Under the pieces are notes generated by a model that was given only the letters and a program-made list of their open reading frames with translations, was not told where the DNA came from and did not search any database. The position numbers and the translations under genes were made by a program. A DNA stretch of 64,000 nucleotides from Dermatemys mawii (Eukaryota > Chordata > Testudines > Dermatemydidae), in assembly GCA_007922305.1 (NCBI GenBank), contig ML677334.1:22403915-22467914 (forward strand), in the 5' to 3' direction. Shown in pieces: positions 12,281-24,605 of this stretch. The first letter of the stretch is position 1, and each line of letters begins with the position of its first letter.

Positions 12281-12710
12281 CTGCTGTGGGTCACTAATGG
12301 GTATCAGCCTGCTGTACTACGAGCATGGCTTAAAGCTTGGGGACGGGGCATGCCCTGCTCCGCGGCAAAGTCCTCCTAAATAACTACTCTAACACTTAAA
12401 TTAAAGGTCTTACTAAGTACCTGTCAACTAACAACAAAGGAGACAGACCAATGGACTTTAAGAACCACTAACATTCTTGCAATGCAAGACAAGGCACTCG
12501 GACCAACTATTGCAGGCGGTAAGGAGGAACTGAGAGGGCACAGAACCGACGGCACCTAATATATTGATACATGAGCACTGCATTCAAGAGGGTGCTCGAG
12601 CTGACCCTACAGATATCAATAAGGGAAAAATCTCCAACAACTGTGCACATTAGTGCACGCACACCTAGAATGGAATCAACATGAGCAAGCATTCAAAGAA
12701 GAAAATAACT
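12281..12710 (-). pseudogene. DIRS-like retroelement remnant, 5' leader and gag start
   Basis: On the minus strand this segment runs from a leader near 12706, past gttggagatttttcccttat and gccctctcagttcctcctta, into a gag-like start. It ends at 12281 within a 'gacccacagcagcag' stretch that should continue into the zinc-knuckle region at 8785. It is the 5' half of the retroelement split by the hAT insertion. No intact ORF remains. The leader phrase recurs in turtle retroelements I remember, which supports the organism call but is not independent proof. Confidence 0.5.
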
Positions 12711-15700
12711 TCCTTTGGCTCTCCTGATTATGTATTTTTAAAAACAATTTCCTAAAATTGTTTTGCTGAAAAATGCCATCTCATGAGGGATAATCTTTTC
12801 TATGAATTGCAGATGATGAGCTAAAATTAATTGACGAGTAACAGATGGTTTAACATATTAGAACACTTCTTTCTGCATTCAAATGCAAAAGTGTTTAATC
12901 CTTTTCTTTTTAACCTTATACTAAATGTGCAGAAAAGAGGTGAAAACAGAATAGCCTCCTCTTGGTACTAGAATCTGAGCTTATTTAATTTATGTCCTTT
13001 TATGCCTCTTTATGATGTATATAAAGACCTTATGGGGGGGGGTGTATTTAAAAACAGATTTTTTACTTTTTTTTTTTAATATTAAAAAAAATCAGTTTTG
13101 TCTATTCTGCTAGTTGAAGGAGACTCCATGGATGATTCAAGAACTAATATTTATATCAGAGGAATCGCACAATCAAAACTTAATTGAAAGGGAAAACTCT
13201 AAAGCCAGTTCACCTGCACCTGCATATGGCACTGGTGAATTTGGCCCTGAGCCTCCTATGAAAAAAAAATTCCTATAAAAAAGATTATCCCCCCATAATT
13301 TAATGTAGAATCCAATTTTCTTTTATTAAAAATCTCTCTTTCACACACACACTCAAATAGTAATGTACAATGAAAGTTGATATATGAACTAATTACTAAG
13401 ACATGTCAGAATAATCTATTTACTTTTAAGATTCAGAGACTGTTCTTTATAACCTATACCCAGTATCTCTCTTATTTGAGTGAATTTGCAAAATGCTTAT
13501 ATAAAACATACGTGACAATGGATTTTATCATTGCATATTTGTTTAAAAAAAGTTATAATTCAAAGTATTATTTTCCCTTCCTGAAATTAGATATGCTGTG
13601 CACAAATACATGTTCAGAATGAACATAATTCACAATTTCTGTAAGTCTGTTTAATGTAATTCTGTACTCACTGGATGAAAGAATAATTTTCTAAATACCT
13701 AATATCCATTTCTAATGTGAAAACTTTATAAAAGAAGGATATAAAAATCAAGTTTAGCACACACTAACTTGGTCAAAAGCAGCAAACCAGAAGTTCAGCA
13801 GAGACTGTTCAACACAAACTGAAACTTGGCAAATGACTGATGTTAAATACGTTTCAAAAACACACTTGTTTTTATTTGCTAAGCAAAGAAAAACATCCCT
13901 GAACTAAAACCAAATATTATTAAAAGAGGTGTGAGTGGTCATTTACATACATAAGTTATGCCAATTTAGTAGAATTAGAATACTTTGAAACATTTATGGT
14001 CTTGAAGGCCCTGCCCCTATTTCTGGTGATTCCATTTCTGTTTCTGTGGGAATGGAAAGGGAAGTGAAGGAGAGCCAAAAGCAGAGAAGACAGAATAGAA
14101 CTCTTGTAAGTTTTTAGTAGCTGAGGCTGAGCACTACAAATGTTGTCTTCCTTGCCAGAAGCACACGCAGGCATTTGGAGCCAAAAAAACTGTTGAAAGC
14201 TTTGGGGCAAGAGGTAGGACAAACTATCATTAAAAAGAACTAGGCCAATATGTTTTTCTCCCAATTTCTAGATGTAATGATCTGAAAGAAAGTAAACAGG
14301 CGAAGAAGTCCAGACTTGCTATTTAAGTGCTCAATACTATATTTACGTAGTTATACAGGACACCTAAGCAGATATAACCTTCATGAGGCAATCAGACGCT
14401 GCACTACATAACCACCATTTAATGCTTGTGTCTGTGTAAAAGGAGAGAATCAGACCTTTTGCAGCAACAACAAATAAATCATTCAGCTATTGTATGTGAA
14501 CAGTCGTATGTAATATTTTTACATAGCGGACTAGGACATCAGTGATTTTTACCCTAAAATATTGATTACTTCATAGAAACAGAGGCTGCAAATGGAGAAG
14601 TATTTCTTTTTTAAGCACCCAGAAATGTGCTAGCATCCTCACAAACAGAGACAAGGCCTCTGCTCCAAATTAAATCTAACATGATGCAACAAATGAGGGT
14701 GAAATGGAGAAAGAGCAGCAGAAAGAAAAGGAGATTATGATTGTGTGGTAAAAGGCATGTGTCAATCCTGATAATAAGAATGAAGGAGCTGAACTATTTG
14801 CTAGTTACATTTCCTTCCTTCACATTTTGTAGGCTTTTTGGCATAAATCCTTGTATACTACAGTGATGGAAGTTATAAAAAAAATAAAATCCTAAAACTG
14901 ATAGATGGAATGTGGTAAGGTAGGTGGTTTAACAAATAGGTTTTGGGAGATTCTTTAAAGCACAAAGGACAGCACAGGGCAGAGGTTCTGGAGTTTGCTT
15001 GTTGGTGGGAGAAAAAGCATGGGCGCAATTTGTGGGAAGGATGGGGGGGCTTTTGCCCCCCCCTTCAGTTGCAAGCCTGGGACAGGCATGGAATTTGCCC
15101 CCACATGCACAGCTCTGTTGGCTTGACTGGTGCTGCCCCCACCCCCAAATACAGTAGTCAAACTATACTTATGAAAAAAAGAGGCATCCATTGATGATGT
15201 GGAGAATAATCTTTAAAAGAAGCCCAGGTAGCAGGTCAAATATAAACAGGGACTGAGTGAAATTGGACCTCAGCAGCAAGAATAAGAAGTTTAAATTTGA
15301 TGCACATCTGACCAGGGAGAAGATCTATCTACAGAGAAAACTCTTTGTCCCTTTAAGATCTCTTCATCCCATCTTCACTTTCCATCTCTTGCCTCTTGTT
15401 CCTATTTGCTACATGTCACCACCCTCCCTCTTCTCTCTCATTTTTGTATGAAAGAGCTGAAGCTGGGTGATGGCTGCCTTCACAGAGCAGCTCGATTTCT
15501 TCAGAAACCCACAACTCATTGTAGGCAGGCTGCCACAAAGTAACCAATCCTTTCTGGGAAAAGGCAGCAGCTTACAGTAGGCTTCAATCTACTGAACATA
15601 AAATATGGAACAGAATAATCACTGGGCTATGCAGCAAGGTATAGCAAAAAATATACAAAATATAGAGGTAGCTGGGGACAGTGCCCTTTACAAGCTCTCA

Positions 15701-17390
15701 GATAACACGATGAAGAAAGCAGTACAACAGGTACTCAGATAAAACTGAGGAGTGTAATGTAAATGCCTAGATAAATTATATACAGAGGAACCTACATGTT
15801 CAAGTACCAACACAACACGACTAATGAATGACAATGGGGATGCCTTGCTTTTGTGAATTTGCCTATTCATCATTTTATTCAAATAATACATTTGTATATA
15901 TTGTAAAATACCCCCTAACATATTCTGAACTCTGACTAGCTGAATACTGTATGAGAATACAGTCACAGTACATACTCATCCTAAGCTGGCATCCTAACAG
16001 GAAAATGATTCAACCCCAAGTAATGTCTCTCTAGATCATTAATTATGAGAGACTATTTGGGAATGCTTAAACAAAATCCAGTCCTTGGGAATTTGTGTAA
16101 ATAAACAATAAATATGCTTATGTTTCTGGGGAAGAGAGATAAAGTAATTTTATAGCACTAAAAGGCATTCACATACTGTGAACCACTACGGATCTGAAAG
16201 GAACTGGCATTTTCACAGTGAAGAGCGCACAACATTTAAAGACTTTCTTTTGACAACATTTCTATTTGAAGTCAGATATTAGAAATGCAGTGTGCTGGAA
16301 GGATCAATTTCTCTATCCTTTTCTTCACTCCCTTCTGTGTGATAAAAGGAGAAATCTGACTGCTGGTGAGGGCTGCAAATCTGAGCTATAAAGTCCACTC
16401 AAACAGCAAAACAGTCTACACAATGATTTGTGTGGAATCACTGTCATCCAAGGCATTTTCATGAGTATGATTTATTTCTCCTCTTACTTCAATTTTACGG
16501 CATATCTTATTTTTATATCTATCCCTGTCTAGTTTCAGGAAACATCTGTAAAATACCCTGTTTTGGGGGTTATCCCAAACCTTCTCAACTCATGAAACAC
16601 AGCTGGCCTTGAAAGTCTCCACAGAACCCTCATGTGAACTGCTCACTGTGGAACATCATATCCCACTTAAGCTTTATTGTGTCGCCATTCAACAACACAT
16701 AGGACAATCTGATTATCCCAAACAATTAAAGACTTCAAAATAAGTTTAATAACTCTTTCTTCTCCATCCAGAAATGCTGCTTTATTTCCACTCCAACAAG
16801 AAATATCTGAAAATACCTTGCATCAAATAGATCTTGGCATAGTTCATTGATTATGATGACTAAAAAGCAATTAAATTCAGTTTATTTTCGAAAATGTGGT
16901 CGGCATAGCAGCATGTTTATGACAGCAATAAAATATCTTCATCATCTGGGTTCAATCCTGCCATCATTGAAGTCAATGGGAGTTTTGATGATCCATCACT
17001 TATTCAGACTTCTCTGATTCAATATGAATTAAAATAAACTTTCATTTAATTTTCATATCATTTTTAGGAAGTGAGAGGAATTAATATTGATGGCGCTCAC
17101 AGCAGTACAATTACAGTACCTGAAACACATTCTTGTGTATATCCCTTCCCCTAAGTGCACACACAAAAAACTGTACAGTGAGACAAAATATTTTTTTTAA
17201 CAAAACCCCACAAATACATAAGAAGTGGAATGAAAGCTCAAACAACACACAAATAATATTGGATGCAATCCTTCAATGTATTCGCACCCTCACTTCTCAC
17301 TGAAGTCACTGGGAGTTGAAAGCACTCAGTCCGTTGAAGGATCAAACCCATAATCCAATAAATGACATACAGGTAACAGAAATACAGAGT
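12711..17390. other. AT-rich non-coding DNA
   Basis: Mostly unique sequence with poly-A and poly-T runs (for example 13060-13090) and a short CA run near 13340. A G-run at 13034-13042 and a C-rich patch near 15050-15070 are low complexity. Near 16965 and 17270-17350 there are short 'gaagtcaatgggag'-type pieces of a common repeat. No gene or RNA was recognised. Confidence 0.6.
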
Positions 17391-17760
17391 ACAGTAGAAC
17401 ATCAGAATTAAGAATACCAGAATTATGAACTGACCAATCAACCAGACACCTTATTTGGAACTAGAAGTACACAGTCAGGCAGCGGGGGGGAAGGGGGGGG
17501 GGGGAGGGAGGGGGGAGGAAGGAAAAAAGAAAAAGAAAAAAAGGCAAATACAGTAGAGTACTATGTTAAACGTAACACTATTAAAAAAAGGGGAAAGAAT
17601 CATTTTTCTTCTGCATAGTAAAGTTTCAAACTGTATTAAGTCAATGTTCAGTTGTAAACTTTTTAAAGAACAATCATAACGTTTTGTTCAGAGTTACAAA
17701 CATTTCAGAGTTACGAACAACCGCCATTCCCGAGGTGTTCATAACTCAGGTTCTGAGGTA
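17391..17760 (-). mobile_element. 370-bp non-autonomous DNA transposon with a polypurine core
   Basis: The minus strand begins tacctcagaacctgagttat and continues 'gttcgtaactctgaaatg', a phrase I recognise from a dispersed turtle/bird element. The opposite end at 17391 reads acagtagaacatcagaatta. The ends pair imperfectly. Flanks tacagagt (17383-17390) and tacagaat (17761-17768) agree at 7 of 8 bases, which fits an 8-bp duplication. A G/A-only run fills 17484-17545. Confidence 0.55.
17484..17545 (+). repeat. Polypurine G-rich run
   Basis: About 60 bases consist almost only of G and A, with G-runs of 7, 13 and 6. It sits inside the TIR element above and could form G-quadruplex or triplex structures. 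It is also a likely place for sequencing length error. Confidence 0.8.
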
Positions 17761-17768
17761 TACAGAAT

Positions 17769-19795
17769 TGTTAGATTTCTATATGGTTAAACAAAATCAT
17801 TAACCTGAGGGCAGGAAGAGGAGGGGGTATGCTGACTCAACAATTGTGATAAGTTCATGTTGCCTTTACTTAATCAGCTTCTAAATAAAACTTTTATAAG
17901 CATGTTTAAGGCAAACATATTTCCTTTCAAAAGAAACTGTTTGCTAGTTTTATTTCTGGTGGTGCAAGTCATTACTTAAAAACTAAACTGAAGTATTGAT
18001 TTAAAAAAAAAAAAAAAAGAAGGAAACATTTAGATTTAATTTTAATTGTCCTGAATCGTATCTGACACACTCACCACACATAAAAGATACGGGAAAAAAA
18101 TCCAGGTAGCCCTAGAAACACTGCATTATTTATTGCTAGAAATGCACATTCTCTGTCTTTGATGACTGGCATCTAAGCCCGTAGAATATTTCACAAGAAA
18201 CATTTTGTGTCAATATTGATGATGGCATACTTTGAGAACAAAGATATGCAATGAGCTATCAATTATTATAGAAATGTGTGTGTTTGCCAGAATTTAATTT
18301 GGGAACATGCATAAAATCCTGAACAAGACATAGATCCGTAATGGAATCTCTTTAAATAAATACACTTATAAAAATCTTCTGCTTGTTATGCATTTAAAAC
18401 TCCACATTGTTCTACTCTGTGATCATTTGTGCCTATTTTATTATAGAACAAGACTACCATTTATTACCAGGACACATAACAAAGGCATCTCACTATGTAG
18501 GAGTAACAAAAACTTTCAGAGTTTGTTTAAAAGAAAAAATAGTCAAGAATCCTCCTACAATATATAGGCTTTTTCAAAATCTAGGGCATTAGAAACTTCC
18601 CTTTTCCTTTCTTCAGAAAAGTAGAGGCCTGGATAGAGCCAGAGATTAAACTGGATTTTAAAGCGTACTACTACTTATTATAAAGTTTCAGTCTCTCTCT
18701 TTCTTTCTGGAGTAATGTTGCTAAACTAAATGTCCCTTTCATATTTAATTACATCTTTGGGCTTTTCCCAATGCAGATTCAAATTCTCTCTCGACATAAT
18801 ACAAAATTAAATTAGAAAAGAAAAAAACCCAACTAGCATCTTTTGTCTTAAGAAAATACAGATTCTAGCCATCTTCCCGTTTCCAAAGCTGAGGCTTACG
18901 CTAACTCATGTAGACACTGACAGATTTGTATCTTTTTTTTAAAAAAAATGTCTGTAAGGGTCTCTAGTCAAATATTTTCAAGTCAAATCACTGCTGTTGT
19001 AGATATTACAGTATTTGGCTGATCTGCAAGTATGTTAGGAATGAAATCAAGTTTAATTTCAGCGCAAAACAGACTTCTTTTTTCTGTGAAAACCCTAACA
19101 GATTAACAAGCTCTGGTCATCTGCTCCCTACATATTCACATATGAACAATTTTCTTCGTTATCTAGCTTTGCATGATGTATGACAGCTGATTTTCTTTGC
19201 TCATCTTTCACTCTCATTTTAATATTACTAAATCCTATTTCTGAAAAATTTGCTCTTCCAGCAGAACTAAAGAGTAAAGCTTTAGAAAACAGACCAAATC
19301 CTTACTTTCATGTCCTCTGGTGGACATAGACTCACGTAACCCCATTTAGCCCTTTGGAACTAAAGACTGTCATATTTGGAATTTCCTTTAGGAAAAAAAT
19401 AGAGCCTGCGGTTTCTAGAAGTATATGTAAGGTTCCTCAAAATCCCAAACAGGGAAAAAATGAAAAGAAGATACATCCGTATAACTTAGAACATGAGTTC
19501 AAAAAATAATCCACACAGTTAGAGACTAAAAGTTGTCACCATATGATGACCGTTCTCTGGAGGATGGGAACTGGTCTCAGTCCAGTTCCCAAAGACATAT
19601 GCCCACACCTCAGAAAGCATTACTACAATTGTCATGTTTTATTGGCAGCCTCAGCAGAGGCCCATAACTTGATCAACATGGAAACTGAACTGTCTTCTGA
19701 CTTCCTGAGGCACTCCGGGCACAGGTGCATTTATCTATCCTCTATCTACGGTACTCATAAGAACCCACAAGCTGCCATGTCCTCACAACACCCTT
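17769..19795. other. AT-rich non-coding DNA
   Basis: Contains a poly-A run at 18002-18018 and a T/A run near 18932. No coding signal, RNA gene or recognisable interspersed repeat was found. Confidence 0.6.
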
Positions 19796-19799
19796 GTGA

Positions 19800-19955
19800 G
19801 GAAGAGAATATTATCTCCATTTTACAGATAGAAAACTGAGGCACAAAGAGACTAAGTGACTTGCCTAAGATCACAAAGGAAGCCTGTGGTGAAGGCATGG
19901 AGTTTGAATCTGGAGTCCTTAGCCCCAGGGAACCAAACTAGCTACTGGACCATTC
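19800..19955 (+). mobile_element. MIR/CORE-SINE-like fragment
   Basis: The phrase 'ccattttacagatagaaaac' with 'tgaggcacaaagagactaag' and 'tgacttgcctaagatcacaa' is the conserved CORE-SINE/MIR body. It is an old, diverged copy without clear ends. Confidence 0.75.
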
Positions 19956-20442
19956 TTCATTGGGGGAAGCTTACACTTGTCCTGTTTTATATCTGTTCCA
20001 TGCACAGATGACTTCATTTTTCAGTGCTGTCTTTCCAGCTCTTTTCACGGACATTCAAAAAATTAAAGAGAGAAAAAATACTTATTTGCAAATCCTCCAG
20101 CTTTTGAGCAGGGAGATGTCTGTGTTTATGTGGTTATAGGATATATATTATATTAACATGACTAACTGGAATAAACTATGACAGCACTTTTTCTTCAATT
20201 TTTGGCTGCAATTAAATCGTTGGGTTTCGCACAGCTGGTTAGAGCTAATTCTGCACAAGGAGATCTTTTGGGTAGTGTGGGTGGGAAACATTCAGTGATT
20301 GGTTTAGTTAGTCTTCCTCTCTTTGGAATAGCAAAGGGTGAAAGAGGAGGGCTTGTGTCATAGAGAAATACAACACAGGGAAAGACTTTTTATGAAGGCT
20401 GCCCTATTCACTATATTGGTTTTCCCAACTCTTCCATACATT

Positions 20443-20745
20443 GGGCTGGTCTTCACTGGCGGAGGGGGGCGGGAAATCAACTGCAGATACGCAACTTCAA
20501 CTACGTGAATAATGTAGCTGAAGTTGGCATATCTTCAGCCGACTTACCTGCTGTCCTCATGGCGGCGGCAGTCGGCAGCGCACTCCCCCGTCGACTCCGG
20601 CGTGCGCCTTGCATCAAGCTGGAGTTACAGGAGTGGACAGGGTACCGCGGGCGATCAATTTCTTGCATCTTCACAAGACGCGAGAAATTGATCGCTAGAA
20701 GATCGATTGCTACCTGCCGATCTGGCAGGTAGTGAAGACATACCC
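20443..20745. mobile_element. PIF/Harbinger-like MITE with internal hairpin
   Basis: The left end gggctggtcttcact pairs with the reverse complement of the right end, gggtatgtcttcact. Inside, gcgatcaatttct (20651-20663) and agaaattgatcgc (20683-20695) form a perfect 13-bp stem. The body shares 'gcaacttca...tagctgaagttg' with the copy at 45450-45734. A clear TWA duplication is not visible at this copy. Confidence 0.6.
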
Positions 20746-21579
20746 TTAGTCTCATACTGGAATATAGACCTGCCTCGGTATTTCCCAGAGCAGGTTGCAA
20801 CTGGAAATGAGAGATAACTGAGTATTTGGAGTAAGGCTGGGAAATAACCTTCAATGTAGGAAAAAACTTCCACATGATTGTGGGTGTGCTACTGGGGTTT
20901 TTGTCTCTGCGCATCCATCTGGTGGCATGTGGGTGGATTCTTTGGAAATTACTGAAAAGTCTAAAACTAACGAGGCAGGTTCAAGATACAATATTGTTGA
21001 CTTCTAATAGGTTACATTACAGCTGCCACCTACGATCATTTAAACGTTACTATTCTTAATATGCTGAGTATCAACCAGGACTTAATAACCCAAAATGAGA
21101 TCTAAGGAGAAACTTTAGAAACTAAAAAAAGGAAGAAACTGTTCACTAATATCCTGTCAAATGGACTAGGCTTTTGGAAGATCATGAACATGGAAGTACA
21201 AACACCTTATTACTAACTATGTGGTAAAAGTGTGGCTTGCACGATACACATGGCCTTCCCAATATCAGTGAGATAAAAGGCTAAAAGGTCTCAAAGGCCC
21301 AGACATTTATATTTACTCACACTACACAAAGTCTGGAATAACAGCTGGAGCTTTTTAAACACACTCCCTTTGGATTTATTATAACAACAATGAAATCAGC
21401 AATTAAAGCCCCCCCCTTCACTATACAATGTCTAACAAACATGTCACTCCCCTCCCCCAACCAATTTTACCATAGGAAGGTAGAAATAGAGAGGGGGTAC
21501 CATTATATGACCCACAGGGAAGCTGACAAAAATAAATCTAAATGTGGTAGGTACTTTAAAAGGAATTAGGAGACAGATG
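20746..21579. other. Non-coding DNA between two DNA transposons
   Basis: No coding or repeat signal was recognised apart from a C-run near 21410. Confidence 0.6.
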
Positions 21580-21587
21580 AATTAGCC

Positions 21588-22875
21588 CAGGGTTGGCAAC
21601 CCATGGCACATGTAATGTAGCATGTGAGCCGATTTTTGATGGCACGCATGACGGGCCGAGCCACTCAGCCTGCCGCCGCTCTGGGGTTCCCGCTGCGGGC
21701 CCCTTGCCAGCCGGGGTCCCCCGCCTGCCACACTCAGCGCCCGCGGCTAGTCTGGGTGAAAGAAACCCAGGCTGGCAGTGGGCTGAGACCCCGGCTGGCA
21801 GGAGGCTGCAGAGGAAACCCCAAAGTGGCAGGAGGCTCAGTTGCTCAGCCCACTCCCGCTCTGGGGTTCCCCCTGCTGGCCCCTTGCCAGCCAGAGTCCC
21901 CCGCCTGCCACACTCAGCATCCGCTGCTAGCCTGGGTGAAGGGAACCCCAGGCTGGCAGCGGGCTGAGTAGGCCGGCGACTGAGACCCTAGAGCAGTGGT
22001 GGGCTGAGCGGGGCTGGCAGCTGGGAGCCCAGTACAGCGACGGGCTGAGCCACTGCTACCGGTCTGGGGTTCTGGCAGCAGGCTTCTGCCAGCTGGGGTC
22101 TTGGCTGACGGCCTCTTTCAGCCCGCAGCAGCCCTCAGGCTGGCAGCAGGCCAAGGGGGGCTGGTGGCCAGGAGTCCAGTGCAGTGGTGGGCTGAGTTGC
22201 TCAGCCGCTGCCCGCCTGGAGTTTCTTCCACCCAGGCGGGCAGTGGACTGAGTGTGGTTGATAACAGAGGTGAAAGTAAGCCCATACACCCCATATGGCA
22301 AACTGGCAATAGCTTGTGCGCCGTACGGGGGCAGCCCGGCTTCCCCGGGGGCAATTTTAGGGGCTGGCGCCCCAGGCTCTTTAAATTGCCACCAGAGCCC
22401 TGCTGCTGGAGCCCTTGGGTAGTGGCAGCAGGGCTCCAGTGGCTATTTAAAGAGCTGAGGTGGTAGAAACAGGGGAGCCCTGGACTCTTTAAATAGCCTC
22501 CAGAGCCTTGGGATAGTGGTGGCAGAGCTCTGGGGGCTATTTAAAGGGGCTCCTGCTGTCTCTATCACCCTGGGCCCTTTAAATAGCCAACAGAGCCCCT
22601 CCACCGCTGCAGCTCCACAGGCTATGCAAAGGGCCCAGGCAGTAGAGGCAGGGGAACCTCGGGCCCCTGGCTGCTGCTGCTGCTACCCTGGTGGAGCGGG
22701 AGGGAGCAGGAGGAGAGGCACTTACCTACTGGGTGGGCTGGGCTGGCTCTGACCCCCCTCAGCCCCTCCCCTTCTGCCCAAAGGCCCACCCCTTCTGGAC
22801 TGGCATGCAAAGCCTTAAATTGGACTGAATAAATGAAGACTTGGCACACCACTTCTGAAAGGTTGCTGACCCCTG
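21588..22875. mobile_element. 1.29-kb non-autonomous hAT element with perfect 8-bp duplication
   Basis: The left end is cagggttggcaaccc, and the reverse complement of the right end is caggggtcagcaacc. The flanks at 21580-21587 and 22876-22883 are both aattagcc, a perfect 8-bp target duplication typical of hAT. The interior is GC-rich, with a tandem-like 'gctggcag...gggctgag' unit between 21640 and 22240. It encodes nothing recognisable. A shorter relative lies at 34719-35025 and shares both ends. Confidence 0.85.
22266..22800. mobile_element. Second hAT-like family nested in the 1.29-kb element, right end missing
   Basis: From 22266 the sequence cagaggtgaaagtaag matches the start of the element at 33748 (caggtgtgaaagtaa). 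The following interior, with repeated 'tatttaaag' and 'gccctttaaa' blocks and a 'ccccttctgcccaaaggccc' end, resembles the interior of that element. The terminal ttactttcacccctg is absent, so this copy is truncated. Confidence 0.5.
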
Positions 22876-22883
22876 AATTAGCC

Positions 22884-23744
22884 AATTAGTTGGGAGAACT
22901 TTGTTTGAACTTGAAGAAAAGAAGCAGTTGTAAGTGTAAGTGGGCATAGGTTATCCCATATCCACAGTTGTTATTATTTAGGAAAACAAGCATAATAGTT
23001 TTTATATTTGTCCATGTATTATTTTTTTGACAGCAATGTATGGAATGTAGGATCATTTCTATAGACAACTTTAATGGTGACTGTAGCCCTGTGCTCGAGT
23101 CCTAAAGGAAGTAATCCTGGAACCACAGAGTTGGGGGAAGCTTGCTCTGAGTGGGAAAGGGCTGAGGTGCCTACTGGGGGCAGCAGGCCTTAGGAGGGAG
23201 CTGAGGGGACCAAGGCAAGCTAGAGTTGAGGGTGGTGGGATTGGGAGGAATATAGTGAAGTGGGGGAGCTGGGAGAGACTCAAGGGAGCAGTGGGGCAAC
23301 TTCCCGAAGAGCCCATTCAATCCTCCCCTCCCCTCACCTGTGCTTTGTGTGTGTGAGGGGGGCTCCGATGTGTTTGTCCCTGCTACTGGGCTCCAACTCG
23401 TTCCCATGTGTCCCCAGCCCCTTCCTTGCTGATCTGCTGCCAAGTGCCCCGCAGCTGAGCCCTGCCATCAGCACATGATGGCTCAGAGGAGGCTCTGCAG
23501 CCAGGAAGGGGAAAGGGGCTGGCTCAGGACCAGCTCCCTTCACAGGAGCACTGGCATCAGGGACCTAATCCTCCCACGGAAGCTGGGAAGCTAGAATTAT
23601 CAGAAGCACAAGAACAGCAGCTCCCAAAAAGGTGCTGGAATAGCATTCCAGAGCATTCCAGCTCAACTCAAATGCTGCTTTAGCCCATGTTTTGTCAAAC
23701 ATATCTGAGGAAGTACCCAGTTTAAGTAGTCAAAACTTCCCATA
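22884..23744. other. Non-coding DNA with a GC-rich patch
   Basis: The 23070-23560 part is GC-rich and purine-biased, giving overlapping ORFs on both strands that look like compositional artefacts. No domain or gene was recognised. Confidence 0.5.
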
Positions 23745-23865
23745 ACTGTCCTCATTCCCTGCTCACAGGGGCGTTGTGAGGATAAATACATTAAAGATTG
23801 TGAAACACTTTGAGGTTTGTTGATGAAAAGTTCTATATAAGAGATACATATTATTATTATTCCAG
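23745..23865 (+). mobile_element. MIR-like 3' tail
   Basis: The phrase 'gttgtgaggataaatacatt' followed by 'tatataagagatacatatta' and a TTA repeat is a common tail of CORE-SINE/MIR-like repeats. It is partial. Confidence 0.55.
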
Positions 23866-23926
23866 TGATATCAGTGGTTTAATGTCAAGGATCAGATTTG
23901 AAGATGTATGCACGTGATATAACTAA

Positions 23927-24602
23927 GGCCATGGTTACACTGGCACTTTATAGCGCTATAAAGCCCCCACGAGCGCTATAACCTCCTCCCCGTCCACACT
24001 GGCAAGGCACGTAGAGCGCTATAACTGCTGAGTTATAGCGCTATTATTAATCCACCTCCGCATGGGGAATAAGGGCTGTAGCGCAGCTGCTGTAGCGCTA
24101 CAGCAAGGATGTGGACACCCACTGCGCTACAAGTGATCTCTGGAGATGCCTAGAGCCATTTAAGGCAATTGGCGTCTCTTCCCTTTGTTTTGAACCCGGC
24201 TGGAGGAATGCGGAAGTACCTCTTTAGAGTTTCTCTCTTAACTCGGCAGATAAGCAATGCAAATGTTTAAGGAGGGAGCCTGTGTGAAAACAAAGCCTTC
24301 TGTGAACGGAAGCTCACTGACAGGCTTTCAGAAAAACGGAAAAACCACTGTCTCTCTCTCTCCGCATACACACAACGCGTCCCCCCTCACCCCCCTCGTT
24401 TAAAAAGCACGTTGCACCCAGCTGAATGCTGGGATACCTGCCCTAATGCGCTGCTCTTAATGCCGCATTAAGTGCCCCAAATGTGGCCATGCTATACCGC
24501 AGGAGCATCTGAGTGTGGACATACAATAGCGCTATACGTATTACTGTATAAGGGGACCGCTATAACCTATAGCGCTATAATCTTGTAAGTGTAACCATAC
24601 CC
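23927..24602. mobile_element. PIF/Harbinger-like MITE (676 bp)
   Basis: The left end ggccatggttacact and the reverse complement of the right end, gggtatggttacact, match at 13 of 15 bases. Both sides are flanked by taa (23924-23926 and 24603-24605), the TWA duplication of PIF/Harbinger elements. Palindromic tatagcgctata motifs recur near both ends. The interior has no transposase. Confidence 0.75.
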
Positions 24603-24605
24603 TAA

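Noticed and set aside
20505..20914. Overlapping frames of 75-137 codons
   Set aside because: They cover a Harbinger-like MITE with an internal hairpin, so open frames on both strands are by-products.
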